Source: CAYIBZ01 sp964361795 | Lineage (GTDB): Bacteria > Patescibacteriota > Minisyncoccia > UBA6257 > WO2-44-18 | Direction of reading: 5' to 3' | Assembly: GCA_964361795.1 (NCBI GenBank) | Contig: CAYIBZ010000003.1 | Span: 1 to 42,515 of the forward strand | DNA length: 42,515 bases | Part shown: piece by piece, positions 30,009 through 37,098 of the stretch | Position numbering within the stretch: position 1 is the stretch's first letter | Layout of the letters: each line of letters opens with the position of its first letter | Made by a program: the position numbers and the translations under genes | The notes under the pieces: model-generated | Told to the model about the DNA's origin: nothing | Database searches by the model: none | Seen by the model: only the letters and a program-made list of their open reading frames with translations

Positions 30009-30069
30009 CCCCGGGCTCTGGCCGTCACAGAAAGGTATAATGTGAATATGTCTACGCCAGAGCCCGGGG
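30009..30069. repeat. 14-bp inverted repeat enclosing a -10 box upstream of leuS
   Basis: CCCCGGGCTCTGGC (30009-30022) and GCCAGAGCCCGGGG (30056-30069) are perfect inverted copies. The loop contains TATAAT at 30036-30041. Confidence 0.85.
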
Positions 30070-30117
30070 ATGAATGAAATCCCGGAGCGAAGCGGAACCC
30101 GAGGAGGAAGTCATTTA

Positions 30118-30147
30118 TTTACCACTACTACATGTAGTAGTGGTAAA
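30118..30147. promoter_or_regulatory. Perfect 30-bp palindrome in the leuS leader
   Basis: Half-site TTTACCACTACTACA followed directly by its inverted complement. If transcription starts near 30048, this is a very stable hairpin in the 5' leader, after GAGGAGG (30101-30107) and 47 nt before the leuS start at 30195. Confidence 0.8.
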
Positions 30148-30194
30148 GACGCATGGATTGGAAAGACAAAATCAATTACAATAATAGGAACGAA

Positions 30195-32609
30195 ATGAAC
30201 TATAATTTCAAAAAAATAGAGAAAAAATGGCAAAAAGTTTGGGCAAAAGAAAAGTATAAGCTTTGGCACGCCTCCGATCGTAAAACTGCAAACTCCGAAC
30301 ATCAAACATCAAACAAGGCTTATGTTTTGGATATGTTTCCCTATCCGTCCGGAGAAGGGCTGCATGTCGGTCACGTTGAGGGTTATACCGCTTCTGACAT
30401 TTACGCTCGCTTTTTAAGAATGAACGGATACAATGTTTTGCATCCGATGGGTTGGGATGCTTTTGGCTTGCCGGCGGAAAACTACGCGATTAAAAAGAAA
30501 ATTCATCCTCGTTTGGTAGTCAAAAATAATGTTAAAAATTTCACTCGCCAGCTTAATAGCCTCGGTTTCAGTTACGATTGGCAAAGAGAAATTAACACGA
30601 CCGACCCCGAATATTACAAATGGACTCAATGGATTTTCCTCCAGCTTTTTAAAAGGGGGTTGGCTTACGAAGCGGAAGCCCCTGTTAATTGGTGTCCTTC
30701 TTGTAAAACAGTTTTAGCTAATGAAGAAGTGTCCGAGGGCGCCTGTGAAAGATGCGGCAGTCAAGTTGAAAGAAAAAAATTAAAACAGTGGATTCTAAAA
30801 ATTACCGCTTACGCTGATCGATTGTTGGCCGATTTAGAGGGTTTGGATTGGCCAGAAAGGGTCAAGGAAATGCAAAGAAATTGGATTGGCCGATCGGAGG
30901 GGAGATTAATAGAATTTCCAATTTTCAATTCAGAATTTTCTATTAAGGTATTTACCACTCGTCCCGATACTATAGACGGCGCTACTTACATGGTATTGGC
31001 GCCAGAGCATCCGCTGGTTCAGAGTTTAAAAAATAAAATAAAGAATTGGAAAGACGCGGCTGATTATATTTCTTTCGCGGGCAGCCGATCCGAGCGCGAA
31101 CGAATGGCCGATACCTACGAGAAAACCGGAGTAGAACTGAAGGGAGTAGAAGCCATTAATCCTCACAACCGCCAGAAAATTCCGGTCTGGATATCGGATT
31201 ATGTTCTAGCTCACTATGGAACAGGCGCGATTATGGCCGTGCCCCGGCACGACGAACGCGACCGGCAGTTCGCGGAAAAATTCCATCTGCCGATAAAAGA
31301 CAGGCCGTTGGTGCCGAAAGAAAAATGGGTTGGCAAGCCGGAAATAAATTACAAATTGCGGGACTGGATTTTTTCTCGCCAGCGTTATTGGGGAGAACCC
31401 ATCCCAATAATTAAATGTGAAAAATGCGGAAATCAGCCGGTGCCAGAAGAGGATTTGCCAGTAGAGTTGCCGAAAGTAAAAAATTACGAGCCAACCGGCG
31501 GCGCGGAATCTCCGCTCGCCGGCATTAAAAAATGGGTTAATGTTAAATGTCCAAAATGCGGCGGTCCAGCCAAGAGAGAAACCAACACCATGCCGCAATG
31601 GGCCGGATCTAATTGGTATTACATCGGCTATGTAATAGCCGAAAATTTAAAGTCCATGCCTGGCCGGCAGGCAGGCAAAATCCAAATTTCAAAACAAATC
31701 CAAAATCCAAAATTCAAAGAATCATTAAACCATTGGCTCCCCGTTGATCTTTACGTCGGAGGCGTTGAGCATGCCGTCCTGCATCTCTTGTATGCCCGGT
31801 TTTGGCACAAGTTTTTATACGACATTGGCGCGGTTTTGACTAAAGAGCCATTCAAAAAATTAGTTAATCAGGGTTTGATTTTGGGACCCGATGGCCAAAA
31901 AATGTCCAAATCTCGCGGCAACGTTGTAAATCCCGATGAAATGGTAGAAAAATTCGGCGCTGATTCTTTGCGGCTTTATGAAATGTTTATGGGGCCGTTG
32001 GAAGACGCCAAACCTTGGGATCCTAGGGGGATTGTGGGATTGCAGAGGTTTTTAACACGGGTTTACAATTTGGTTCGAACTGTTGGAAATGTCCGAGATG
32101 TTCAAGCCGAACAAGCGAAGCGATCGAACAAGCGAAGCGATCGAACATCGAACATAGAACGCCTACTGCATAAAACCGTAAAGAAAGTTACCGAAGATAT
32201 CCAAAATTTCCGATTTAATACCGCGATTTCCGCTTTAATGATTTTATTGAATGAAGCAGAAAAAAACCCGTCTCTAAATTCTAAATTCTATATTCTATAT
32301 TCTAAATTGCTTTTTCCTTTTGCTCCTCATCTTTCTCAAGAGATTTGGCATGAGTTTGGCGGAAAAACATTGCTGGATTATGAGCCGTGGCCGGTATGGG
32401 ACGACAGCTTGATTAAAAAATCAGAAGTTGATCTAGTCATTCAAGTTAATGGAAAAATGCGCGATGTGTTTACTGTGTCTTCGGGGCTGGATCAGTCATC
32501 AGCCGAAAAATTGGCCCTGAGCCGTGAACTAGTTAATAAATGGATAAGCGGCCAAAAAGTGAAAAAAGTAATTTTCGTAAAAGATCGCCTCATTAACTTT
32601 ATTGTTTAG
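30195..32609 (+). CDS. leuS: Leucyl-tRNA synthetase
   Basis: Charges tRNA-Leu. 804 residues from ATG 30195 (MNYNFKKIEKKWQKVW), preceded by AGGA at 6-nt spacing and matching the usual N-terminus; an in-frame ATG at 30153 lies against the 30-bp palindrome and is rejected. HIGH motif as HVGH, CP1 editing domain with TTRPDTIDGATYMVLAPEH, two zinc-type Cys clusters, and KMSKS in GQKMSKSRGNVVNP. Several low-complexity segments come from repeats (EHQTSNKA, the GRQAGKIQISKQIQNPKFKE insert before LNHWLPVDLY, EQAKRSNKRSDRTSN, LNSKFYILYSKL). All catalytic motifs are intact, so it should be active. Confidence 0.95.
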   Translation: MNYNFKKIEKKWQKVWAKEKYKLWHASDRKTANSEHQTSNKAYVLDMFPYPSGEGLHVGHVEGYTASDIYARFLRMNGYNVLHPMGWDAFGLPAENYAIKKKIHPRLVVKNNVKNFTRQLNSLGFSYDWQREINTTDPEYYKWTQWIFLQLFKRGLAYEAEAPVNWCPSCKTVLANEEVSEGACERCGSQVERKKLKQWILKITAYADRLLADLEGLDWPERVKEMQRNWIGRSEGRLIEFPIFNSEFSIKVFTTRPDTIDGATYMVLAPEHPLVQSLKNKIKNWKDAADYISFAGSRSERERMADTYEKTGVELKGVEAINPHNRQKIPVWISDYVLAHYGTGAIMAVPRHDERDRQFAEKFHLPIKDRPLVPKEKWVGKPEINYKLRDWIFSRQRYWGEPIPIIKCEKCGNQPVPEEDLPVELPKVKNYEPTGGAESPLAGIKKWVNVKCPKCGGPAKRETNTMPQWAGSNWYYIGYVIAENLKSMPGRQAGKIQISKQIQNPKFKESLNHWLPVDLYVGGVEHAVLHLLYARFWHKFLYDIGAVLTKEPFKKLVNQGLILGPDGQKMSKSRGNVVNPDEMVEKFGADSLRLYEMFMGPLEDAKPWDPRGIVGLQRFLTRVYNLVRTVGNVRDVQAEQAKRSNKRSDRTSNIERLLHKTVKKVTEDIQNFRFNTAISALMILLNEAEKNPSLNSKFYILYSKLLFPFAPHLSQEIWHEFGGKTLLDYEPWPVWDDSLIKKSEVDLVIQVNGKMRDVFTVSSGLDQSSAEKLALSRELVNKWISGQKVKKVIFVKDRLINFIV
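30289..30316 (+). repeat. Four heptamers in leuS 5' region
   Basis: CAAACTC, CGAACAT, CAAACAT and CAAACAA in tandem. They encode a variable loop near residue 35 of LeuRS. Confidence 0.75.
30911..30944 (+). repeat. Heptamer run in leuS (AATTTTC-like)
   Basis: Units ATTTCCA, ATTTTCA, ATTCAGA and ATTTTCT in tandem, in the editing domain just before KVFTTRPDT. Confidence 0.6.
31657..31728 (+). repeat. GC-rich palindrome and heptamer run inserted in leuS
   Basis: GCCTGGCCGGCAGGC is followed by repeated ATCCAAA/ATTCAAA-type heptamers to about 31728. The insertion encodes GRQAGKIQISKQIQNPKFK between two conserved LeuRS segments. Confidence 0.65.
32109..32147 (+). repeat. 39-bp block with two 17-bp units, identical to valS
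   Basis: CAAGCGAAGCGATCGAA twice (32112-32128, 32129-32145). The whole 39-bp block equals 15248-15286 and is read in the same frame, giving EQAKRSNKRSDRT in both proteins. Confidence 0.92.
32274..32308 (+). repeat. Five heptamers near the leuS 3' end
   Basis: CTAAATT, CTAAATT, CTATATT, CTATATT, CTAAATT in tandem, encoding LNSKFYILYSKL in the anticodon-binding domain. Confidence 0.9.
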
Positions 32610-32666
32610 CGTTATTTTGGAAAATTTTTCCTTGCTTTGCCAGTTGAAAATCTATAAGATAATGGC

Positions 32667-34484
32667 ATGTGCGGGATTGCTGGATACATAGGCAAAAAAG
32701 AAGGGCTTCCGATTCTTTTTACCAATCTTAAAAAAATGGAATACAGGGGTTACGACTCTGCCGGCGTGGCCTTTTTTAGTTTTTCTCCGAGGAAAAATCT
32801 GATTCCAAGTAAAGCCGAAGGGGTGAAAATCATAAAATCCGTGGGCAAATTGGAAAATCTGGAAAAATTAATTAAAAACGAAAAATCGCTTCCGCTGACC
32901 GCCTGCATTGGGCATACTCGATGGGCTACTCACGGAATCCCAAACGAAACTAACGCTCATCCCCATTACGATTGCAAAAAGAACATTTTTTTGGCGCATA
33001 ATGGGATTATTGAAAATTATCGGGAATTAAAAAACGATTTAATCAGGAAAAACCACCACTTTCGCTCTCAAACTGACACGGAAGCAGTTGCCCACCTTAT
33101 AGAAGAATACGGATTTGAGACGGCTTTAAAAAAAATCGTCGGTGCCTACGCGTTAGCCGTTATTTTTAAAAACGAACCGCAGAAAATTTACATTGCTCGT
33201 CTCGGCAGCCCATTAGTTGTTGGCGTTGGCGAAGAAGAATACTATTTGGCGTCCGACCCGACGGCTTTGGCCAGCTTAGTAAAAAAGGTTATTTATCTTA
33301 AAGACGGACAGCGAGGGGTCTTGTCTATTAATAATCTTTCCATCGGACCCCAGCGCCCGAAAATAGAGCCGCTGGAAATAGATTTTGAGCAAGCCAGAAA
33401 AGGAAAATTTCCTCATTTTATGCTCAAAGAAATTTTTGAAGGACCGGAGGTATTATTATCCGCTTTGCGGGGCCGTTTGTTAACAAGCAAGAATTCAGTG
33501 AAATTGGGGGGATTAGAAAATGTAACCGATAGAATCCATAAAATCAATAAAATAGAGATTTTAGCTTGTGGCACGTCTTATTATTCTGGTTTGGTTGGCG
33601 AACTGTTGTTTGAAGAATTGTCTGATATTCCGACAGAGGTAATGCTGGCTTCCGAATATCGGTACAGAAAACAGCCGGTAAAAAAAGGAACTGCTTCCTT
33701 GTTCATTTCCCAATCAGGAGAGACTGCCGACACCTTAGCGGCTCTCAAACGGGCAAATAGTTTGAAATCTTTTACCTTAGGCATTGTTAATGTTGTTGGT
33801 TCCAGCATTGCCAGAGAGACTGTGGCCGGAGTTTATAATCACGCTGGGCCGGAAATTGGCGTTGCTTCAACAAAAGCATTTTTGTCTCAGCTGGGAGTTT
33901 TGACTTTAATGGCGCTTTATTTTAATCCCAAGCAATCCAAATTCAAAAAAGAAATTGTGGGAGAATTAACGCGCGTACCCGATAAAATAAAATTAATTCT
34001 CAAGGACAGCGAAAAAATTAAATCTTTGGCTAAAAAATATCTTAAATTTAATAATTTTTTGTATCTTGGCAGAGGATACAATTACCCCGCGGCCCTGGAA
34101 GGAGCCCTAAAGCTTAAAGAGATATCTTATGTCCATGCCGAAGGTTACGCGGGAGGAGAAATGAAGCATGGGCCGATCGCATTAATAGATAAAAATTTTC
34201 CAACTATCGCGATAGCAACTAAAAATAAAGTGTATGAAAAAATGATTTCCAATTTAGAAGAAATTAAAGCGCGAGGCGGCCCCATATTGGCTATCGCGAC
34301 TGTCGGCGATAAAACTATTAAAAAATTGGCCGACAATGTTATCTATGTGCCAAAGTCTCACGAAGTTTTGGAGCCAATGATTAATATCGTTCCGCTTCAG
34401 CTTTTCGCGTATCATTTTGGAACTCTGCGCGGCCACGACGTGGATAAGCCAAGAAATCTTGCAAAGTCAGTGACGGTAGAATAG
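32667..34484 (+). CDS. glmS: Glutamine-fructose-6-phosphate aminotransferase (isomerising)
   Basis: Makes glucosamine 6-phosphate, the first step to UDP-GlcNAc and peptidoglycan. 605 residues, normal length. The mature N-terminal Cys is at position 2 (MCGIAGYIG), with the glutaminase loop HTRWATHGIPNETNAHPH and HNGIIENY. The two SIS domains carry ACGTSYYSG, SQSGETADTL, STKAFLSQL and the end KSVTVE. ATG 32667 is fixed by the catalytic Cys. No SD is present; TATAAG (32653-32658) lies 8 nt upstream and may be a leaderless -10. No glmS ribozyme-like leader fits in the 57-bp spacer. Confidence 0.96.
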   Translation: MCGIAGYIGKKEGLPILFTNLKKMEYRGYDSAGVAFFSFSPRKNLIPSKAEGVKIIKSVGKLENLEKLIKNEKSLPLTACIGHTRWATHGIPNETNAHPHYDCKKNIFLAHNGIIENYRELKNDLIRKNHHFRSQTDTEAVAHLIEEYGFETALKKIVGAYALAVIFKNEPQKIYIARLGSPLVVGVGEEEYYLASDPTALASLVKKVIYLKDGQRGVLSINNLSIGPQRPKIEPLEIDFEQARKGKFPHFMLKEIFEGPEVLLSALRGRLLTSKNSVKLGGLENVTDRIHKINKIEILACGTSYYSGLVGELLFEELSDIPTEVMLASEYRYRKQPVKKGTASLFISQSGETADTLAALKRANSLKSFTLGIVNVVGSSIARETVAGVYNHAGPEIGVASTKAFLSQLGVLTLMALYFNPKQSKFKKEIVGELTRVPDKIKLILKDSEKIKSLAKKYLKFNNFLYLGRGYNYPAALEGALKLKEISYVHAEGYAGGEMKHGPIALIDKNFPTIAIATKNKVYEKMISNLEEIKARGGPILAIATVGDKTIKKLADNVIYVPKSHEVLEPMINIVPLQLFAYHFGTLRGHDVDKPRNLAKSVTVE

Positions 34485-34505
34485 GATTAGGATCCTACTC
34501 TCTTT

Positions 34506-34640
34506 ATGTCCAAAACAGGTTTATTCTTTTTAATGCTGGCGGTGTTTTTCGTTTTCACGGTTTATAGATACGCGCCGGAGTTTTTACAAGATGATGGAAT
34601 TTTTGTAGCCGCGTTGCGAGGATTATTTCCTCTCCGTTAA
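34506..34640 (+). CDS. Possible 44-residue single-helix membrane protein
   Basis: ATG 34506 to TAA 34638-34640. It begins MSKTGLFFLMLAVFFVFTVY, one hydrophobic helix, then a short tail YRYAPEFLQDDGIFVAALRG and LFPLR. The last 18 bp overlap the 3' end of htrA on the other strand. A weak AGGA lies about 14 nt upstream. Codon use looks like its neighbours. It could be a real small protein read through from glmS, or chance. Confidence 0.4.
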   Translation: MSKTGLFFLMLAVFFVFTVYRYAPEFLQDDGIFVAALRGLFPLR

Positions 34641-35663
34641 AGTAACTTTTAAGTTCAAATTCTTTTTTCCTCGCAAAACTTTGAGATTCAAAATGTCTCC
34701 CACTTCCTTTGTTTCCAGAATATCTTGAATGGCGTAATCCGGAGTAATTTTTTTATCATCGCACTCTAAAATAATATCCTTTTCTTTTAGGCCCGCTTTT
34801 GCCGCCGGACTGTTTGGGATTATTGACTCAGTACGAGGAACTTTTCCCGGGATAAGGGCGCCATAGCCAACCGGCAATTTCATTTTTTCTTTCATATTAT
34901 CGTCAATAGGAAGATAACGCAGCCCAAGCAGAGGCCTTTTGATGCGGCCAAATTTTTTAAGATCATCCAAATCTCGCTTAGCGTAATTAACCGGAATCGC
35001 GAACCCCAGATTTTGAGCTCCAAAAACGATCGCGGTGTTAATGCCGATTGCTTCGCCGTCTAAATTAACCAATGGTCCGCCGGAATTTCCGGGATTGATG
35101 GCGGCATCGGTTTGGAGCAAGCCTCTCAATTCTTGAGGCGGGGATTTCGCGTCAGTCGCGGCCCGGATAGATCTGAATAATCCGGAGATAATTCCAGCCG
35201 ACACGGTATTTTTGAAAATCCCCAGAGCATTTCCTACCGCCAGCACTGTTTGCCCTAATTCTATATCGCTAGAATTTCCTAATTTGATGATTGGCAAATT
35301 TTTGGCATCAATCTTTAAGATCGCGACGTCGTCTATCGGGTCTCTCGCCAAAACCTGCCCAGTAAATTTCTTATTGTCATTAGTTATCACGGTATATTGA
35401 GCATGAGAATCCGCGATAACGTGCTTGTTTGTCAAAATAATGCCATTAGCATCAACAATAAATCCTGAACCGCCCCCGATTTTCACCATGCCATGCGCGT
35501 CAATTTCCTCTTCGGGGATTTGAAGATGCGGGCCGGGCGGCAGAAACGGAAGAACTTCCGGAGGGATTTCTTTTTCTATATCGCGCAGACTTTTGGAGAT
35601 CATAATGGATACCACGGCAGGCATCACTTTTTTTATTGTCGCTACAATTGGGGATTTTTCCAT
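34623..35663 (-). CDS. HtrA/DegP-type serine protease with PDZ domain, no signal peptide
   Basis: 346 residues. Trypsin-like domain with catalytic His81 (TNKHVIAD), Asp112 (DPIDDVAILKI) and Ser194 (NPGNSGGPL), followed by a PDZ domain from about 250 (LGLRYLPI, SPAAKAGLKEKDIILECD). It is a quality-control protease elsewhere placed in the periplasm or membrane. Here the N-terminus MEKSPIVATIKKVMPAVVSI starts directly with the protease fold, without a signal or anchor, so the site of action is unclear. A loop rich in Pro (PPEVLPFLPPGPHLQIP) lies near 34-50. TATAAT ends 7 nt before the ATG and no SD is seen. Confidence 0.92.
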   Translation of the reverse strand: MEKSPIVATIKKVMPAVVSIMISKSLRDIEKEIPPEVLPFLPPGPHLQIPEEEIDAHGMVKIGGGSGFIVDANGIILTNKHVIADSHAQYTVITNDNKKFTGQVLARDPIDDVAILKIDAKNLPIIKLGNSSDIELGQTVLAVGNALGIFKNTVSAGIISGLFRSIRAATDAKSPPQELRGLLQTDAAINPGNSGGPLVNLDGEAIGINTAIVFGAQNLGFAIPVNYAKRDLDDLKKFGRIKRPLLGLRYLPIDDNMKEKMKLPVGYGALIPGKVPRTESIIPNSPAAKAGLKEKDIILECDDKKITPDYAIQDILETKEVGDILNLKVLRGKKNLNLKVTLTERK

Positions 35664-35670
35664 AATTCTT

Positions 35671-35676
35671 ATTATA
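35671..35676 (-). promoter_or_regulatory. -10 box of htrA, 7 nt before the ATG
   Basis: TATAAT, AAGAATT, ATG on the minus strand. A second TATAAT overlaps upstream (35678-35683). Confidence 0.55.
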
Positions 35677-35696
35677 TATTATACACTATTCAAACT

Positions 35697-35725
35697 GAAA
35701 TACCCCGGTTAATTTGGGGTATTTC
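35697..35725. terminator. Hairpin between htrA and tRNA-Leu
   Basis: GAAATACCCC pairs with GGGGTATTTC over a 9-nt loop. It lies downstream of tRNA-Leu on the minus strand and may end that transcript, though there is no T-run. Confidence 0.5.
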
Positions 35726-35781
35726 ATGCAGGTATACTATAAATGCTATCGCTGGAATGACATACCTAAGCGGATTTCTAG

Positions 35782-35863
35782 TGCCCAGGGGGGGACTCGA
35801 ACCCCCATGCCTTGCGGCGACGGCACCTCAAGCCGTTAAGTCTACCAATTCCTCCACCTGGGC
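35782..35863 (-). tRNA. tRNA-Leu (anticodon GAG)
   Basis: 82 nt on the minus strand. The acceptor GCCCAGG pairs with CCTGGGC; the loop TTGAGGT gives GAG; there is a long variable arm typical of tRNA-Leu, and the T arm is GGGGGTTCGAGTCCCCC. CCA is not encoded, in contrast to tRNA-Glu in this window. Confidence 0.95.
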
Positions 35864-35957
35864 AGTTAAATAAGATTGCTCTTGCCTATTATAGCGAGAC
35901 ATTTCTTAATTTTCAAATACTTACTTAATCACAATTTTGGAAGATTCAATAAATGCG

Positions 35958-35973
35958 CTACCCTCAAGGGTAG
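35958..35973. promoter_or_regulatory. Palindrome CTACCCT-CA-AGGGTAG downstream of the trpR-like gene
   Basis: A 16-bp inverted repeat beginning 5 bp after the gene end. It shares the CTAyCCT/AGGGTAG core with the palindrome upstream of the same gene. Confidence 0.6.
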
Positions 35974-35978
35974 TAGAG

Positions 35979-36458
35979 TTAATGATACCAATACTTTTTA
36001 GGGAGAGTACGATTGCAATGCAGAAATCGCCAGCGTTGACCGCTAATCTGCGGGAAAGTCGCAATTAAGAATTCTATACGATCAAAGAAGTCATCAAGCC
36101 AAGACGGCTCTGATTGGGCATTTGAACTTATTTTCAAAGTCTTATTATTTCTTTCCCGTTCAAAGTCCTGACGACTTTTGTAGCCGCTTTTTGAAATAAG
36201 AGATTTTTTTATAGAACTGATCGTGACCGGAGAAACCCAGAGTTTTTTACTAATTTCCGAATAACTTTTCCCTTGACGCACCAAGGAAATGATTGCTAGC
36301 CGTCTAGCAATGTCGTCCTTCTCGAAATCGGTCAACAAATTATTAAACAACTGTTTGACCGCTTCTTTTGTGTCGGCCTTATGGAAACTCTCAATAACGT
36401 GGAGCCAAATTTCCTCACCCAAATTTTTGGCAGTTCGGATATTTTTTCTTTTTATCAT
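35979..36458 (-). CDS. TrpR/YerC-type DNA-binding protein
   Basis: 159 residues from ATG 36458 (a TTG two codons upstream is less likely). Residues about 15-95 match the Trp repressor superfamily: LFNNLLTDFEKDDIARRLAIISLVRQGKSYSEISKKLWVSPVTISSIKKSL, with the helix-turn-helix near 58-85. The C-terminal 65 residues are basic and aromatic and not recognised. YerC-like members have no known tryptophan response. Two similar palindromes flank the gene (36501-36518 upstream, 35958-35973 downstream), which suggests self-regulation. No SD is seen. Confidence 0.85.
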   Translation of the reverse strand: MIKRKNIRTAKNLGEEIWLHVIESFHKADTKEAVKQLFNNLLTDFEKDDIARRLAIISLVRQGKSYSEISKKLWVSPVTISSIKKSLISKSGYKSRQDFERERNNKTLKISSNAQSEPSWLDDFFDRIEFLIATFPQISGQRWRFLHCNRTLPKKYWYH

Positions 36459-36500
36459 GAACAATGACTAAGATTAATCTTTCGTTATAAATTGGTAAAT

Positions 36501-36518
36501 ACTATCCTTAAGGGTAGT
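36501..36518. promoter_or_regulatory. Palindrome ACTATCCTT-AAGGGTAGT upstream of the trpR-like gene
   Basis: An 18-bp near-perfect palindrome (one mismatched pair) 43 bp before the start codon. It is a candidate autoregulatory operator; E. coli TrpR also uses an 18-bp palindrome built on ACTAG. Confidence 0.6.
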
Positions 36519-36571
36519 AAAACCCATCATTAAAATAGGTTCTAATCAAATTAGTGCCAAAATCCGTTGCG

Positions 36572-36928
36572 TTACGCGGGGGCTTTCTCGGTTACTTTTT
36601 GTTCTTTTGACGTGTTTAGTTTTTGTCTCGTTTCTTTCTTAGAAAGCGTTCGGATGTAGTAAATCTTAGAACGGTGAACCTTGCGGGGAGAAGTTAAGAC
36701 ATCTACTTTTTCAATTTTTGGCGAATGGACTGGGAAAATTTTCTCTACTCCAACGCCAGCCACGGTCGCGCGCACGGTAAAAGTGCCTCCGGGCTCATTG
36801 CCGTGTTTTCTTGCTAAAACCAATCCTTCAAATTTAGCTAACCGTTCCTTACCGCCTTCCTTAATTTTTTCCCAAACACGAACTGTCGCCCCAGATTTGA
36901 TTTTCGCGTTAACTAGATCGTTAATCAT
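36572..36928 (-). CDS. rplS: Ribosomal protein L19
   Basis: 118 residues from ATG 36928 (MINDLVNAKIKSGATVRVWEKIKEGGKERLAKFEGLVLARK); a TTG at 36967 is rejected because it overlaps the promoter. Conserved features: GDxVRV-like start (here GATVRVWEKIKEG), the FEGLVLARK strand, FTVRATVAGVGVEKIFPVHSP, and VHRSKIYYIRTL. The C-terminal tail of about 20 residues is lysine-rich and variable. L19 lies at the 30S/50S interface. TTGCAA-17-TATTAT ends 10 nt before the ATG, with no SD. The usual rpsP/trmD neighbours are absent. Confidence 0.95.
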   Translation of the reverse strand: MINDLVNAKIKSGATVRVWEKIKEGGKERLAKFEGLVLARKHGNEPGGTFTVRATVAGVGVEKIFPVHSPKIEKVDVLTSPRKVHRSKIYYIRTLSKKETRQKLNTSKEQKVTEKAPA

Positions 36929-36938
36929 GATAGGTTCT

Positions 36939-36967
36939 ATAATAGCTAATTGAGAAACTTTTTGCAA
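36939..36967 (-). promoter_or_regulatory. Promoter of rplS close to the start codon
   Basis: On the minus strand TTGCAA, 17 bp, TATTAT (36939-36944), then 10 nt to the ATG. Confidence 0.55.
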
Positions 36968-36992
36968 ATAGTGATAAATTTAGAATATGCCT

Positions 36993-37094
36993 GGTGCTAC
37001 AACTTTCAGCTTATATCAAAAATCTTTTTACATATTGCATTTACCGGGAGATGATCGTGGGTCGAATTTTAATTATAAATAAAGTTGTAGCACC
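36993..37094. repeat. 102-bp inverted-repeat unit upstream of the GT4 gene (MITE-like)
   Basis: GGTGCTACAACTTT (36993-37006) and AAAGTTGTAGCACC (37081-37094) are perfect 14-bp inverted arms around 74 bp of AT-rich sequence. It ends 4 bp before the GT4 start codon. A 31-codon reading frame within it is not convincing. Confidence 0.6.
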
Positions 37095-37098
37095 GGGT

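Noticed and set aside
36986..37081. 31-codon ORF inside the MITE-like unit (MPGATTFSLYQK...)
   Set aside because: No SD, no recognisable domain, and it is formed mostly by the inverted-repeat arm; probably chance.
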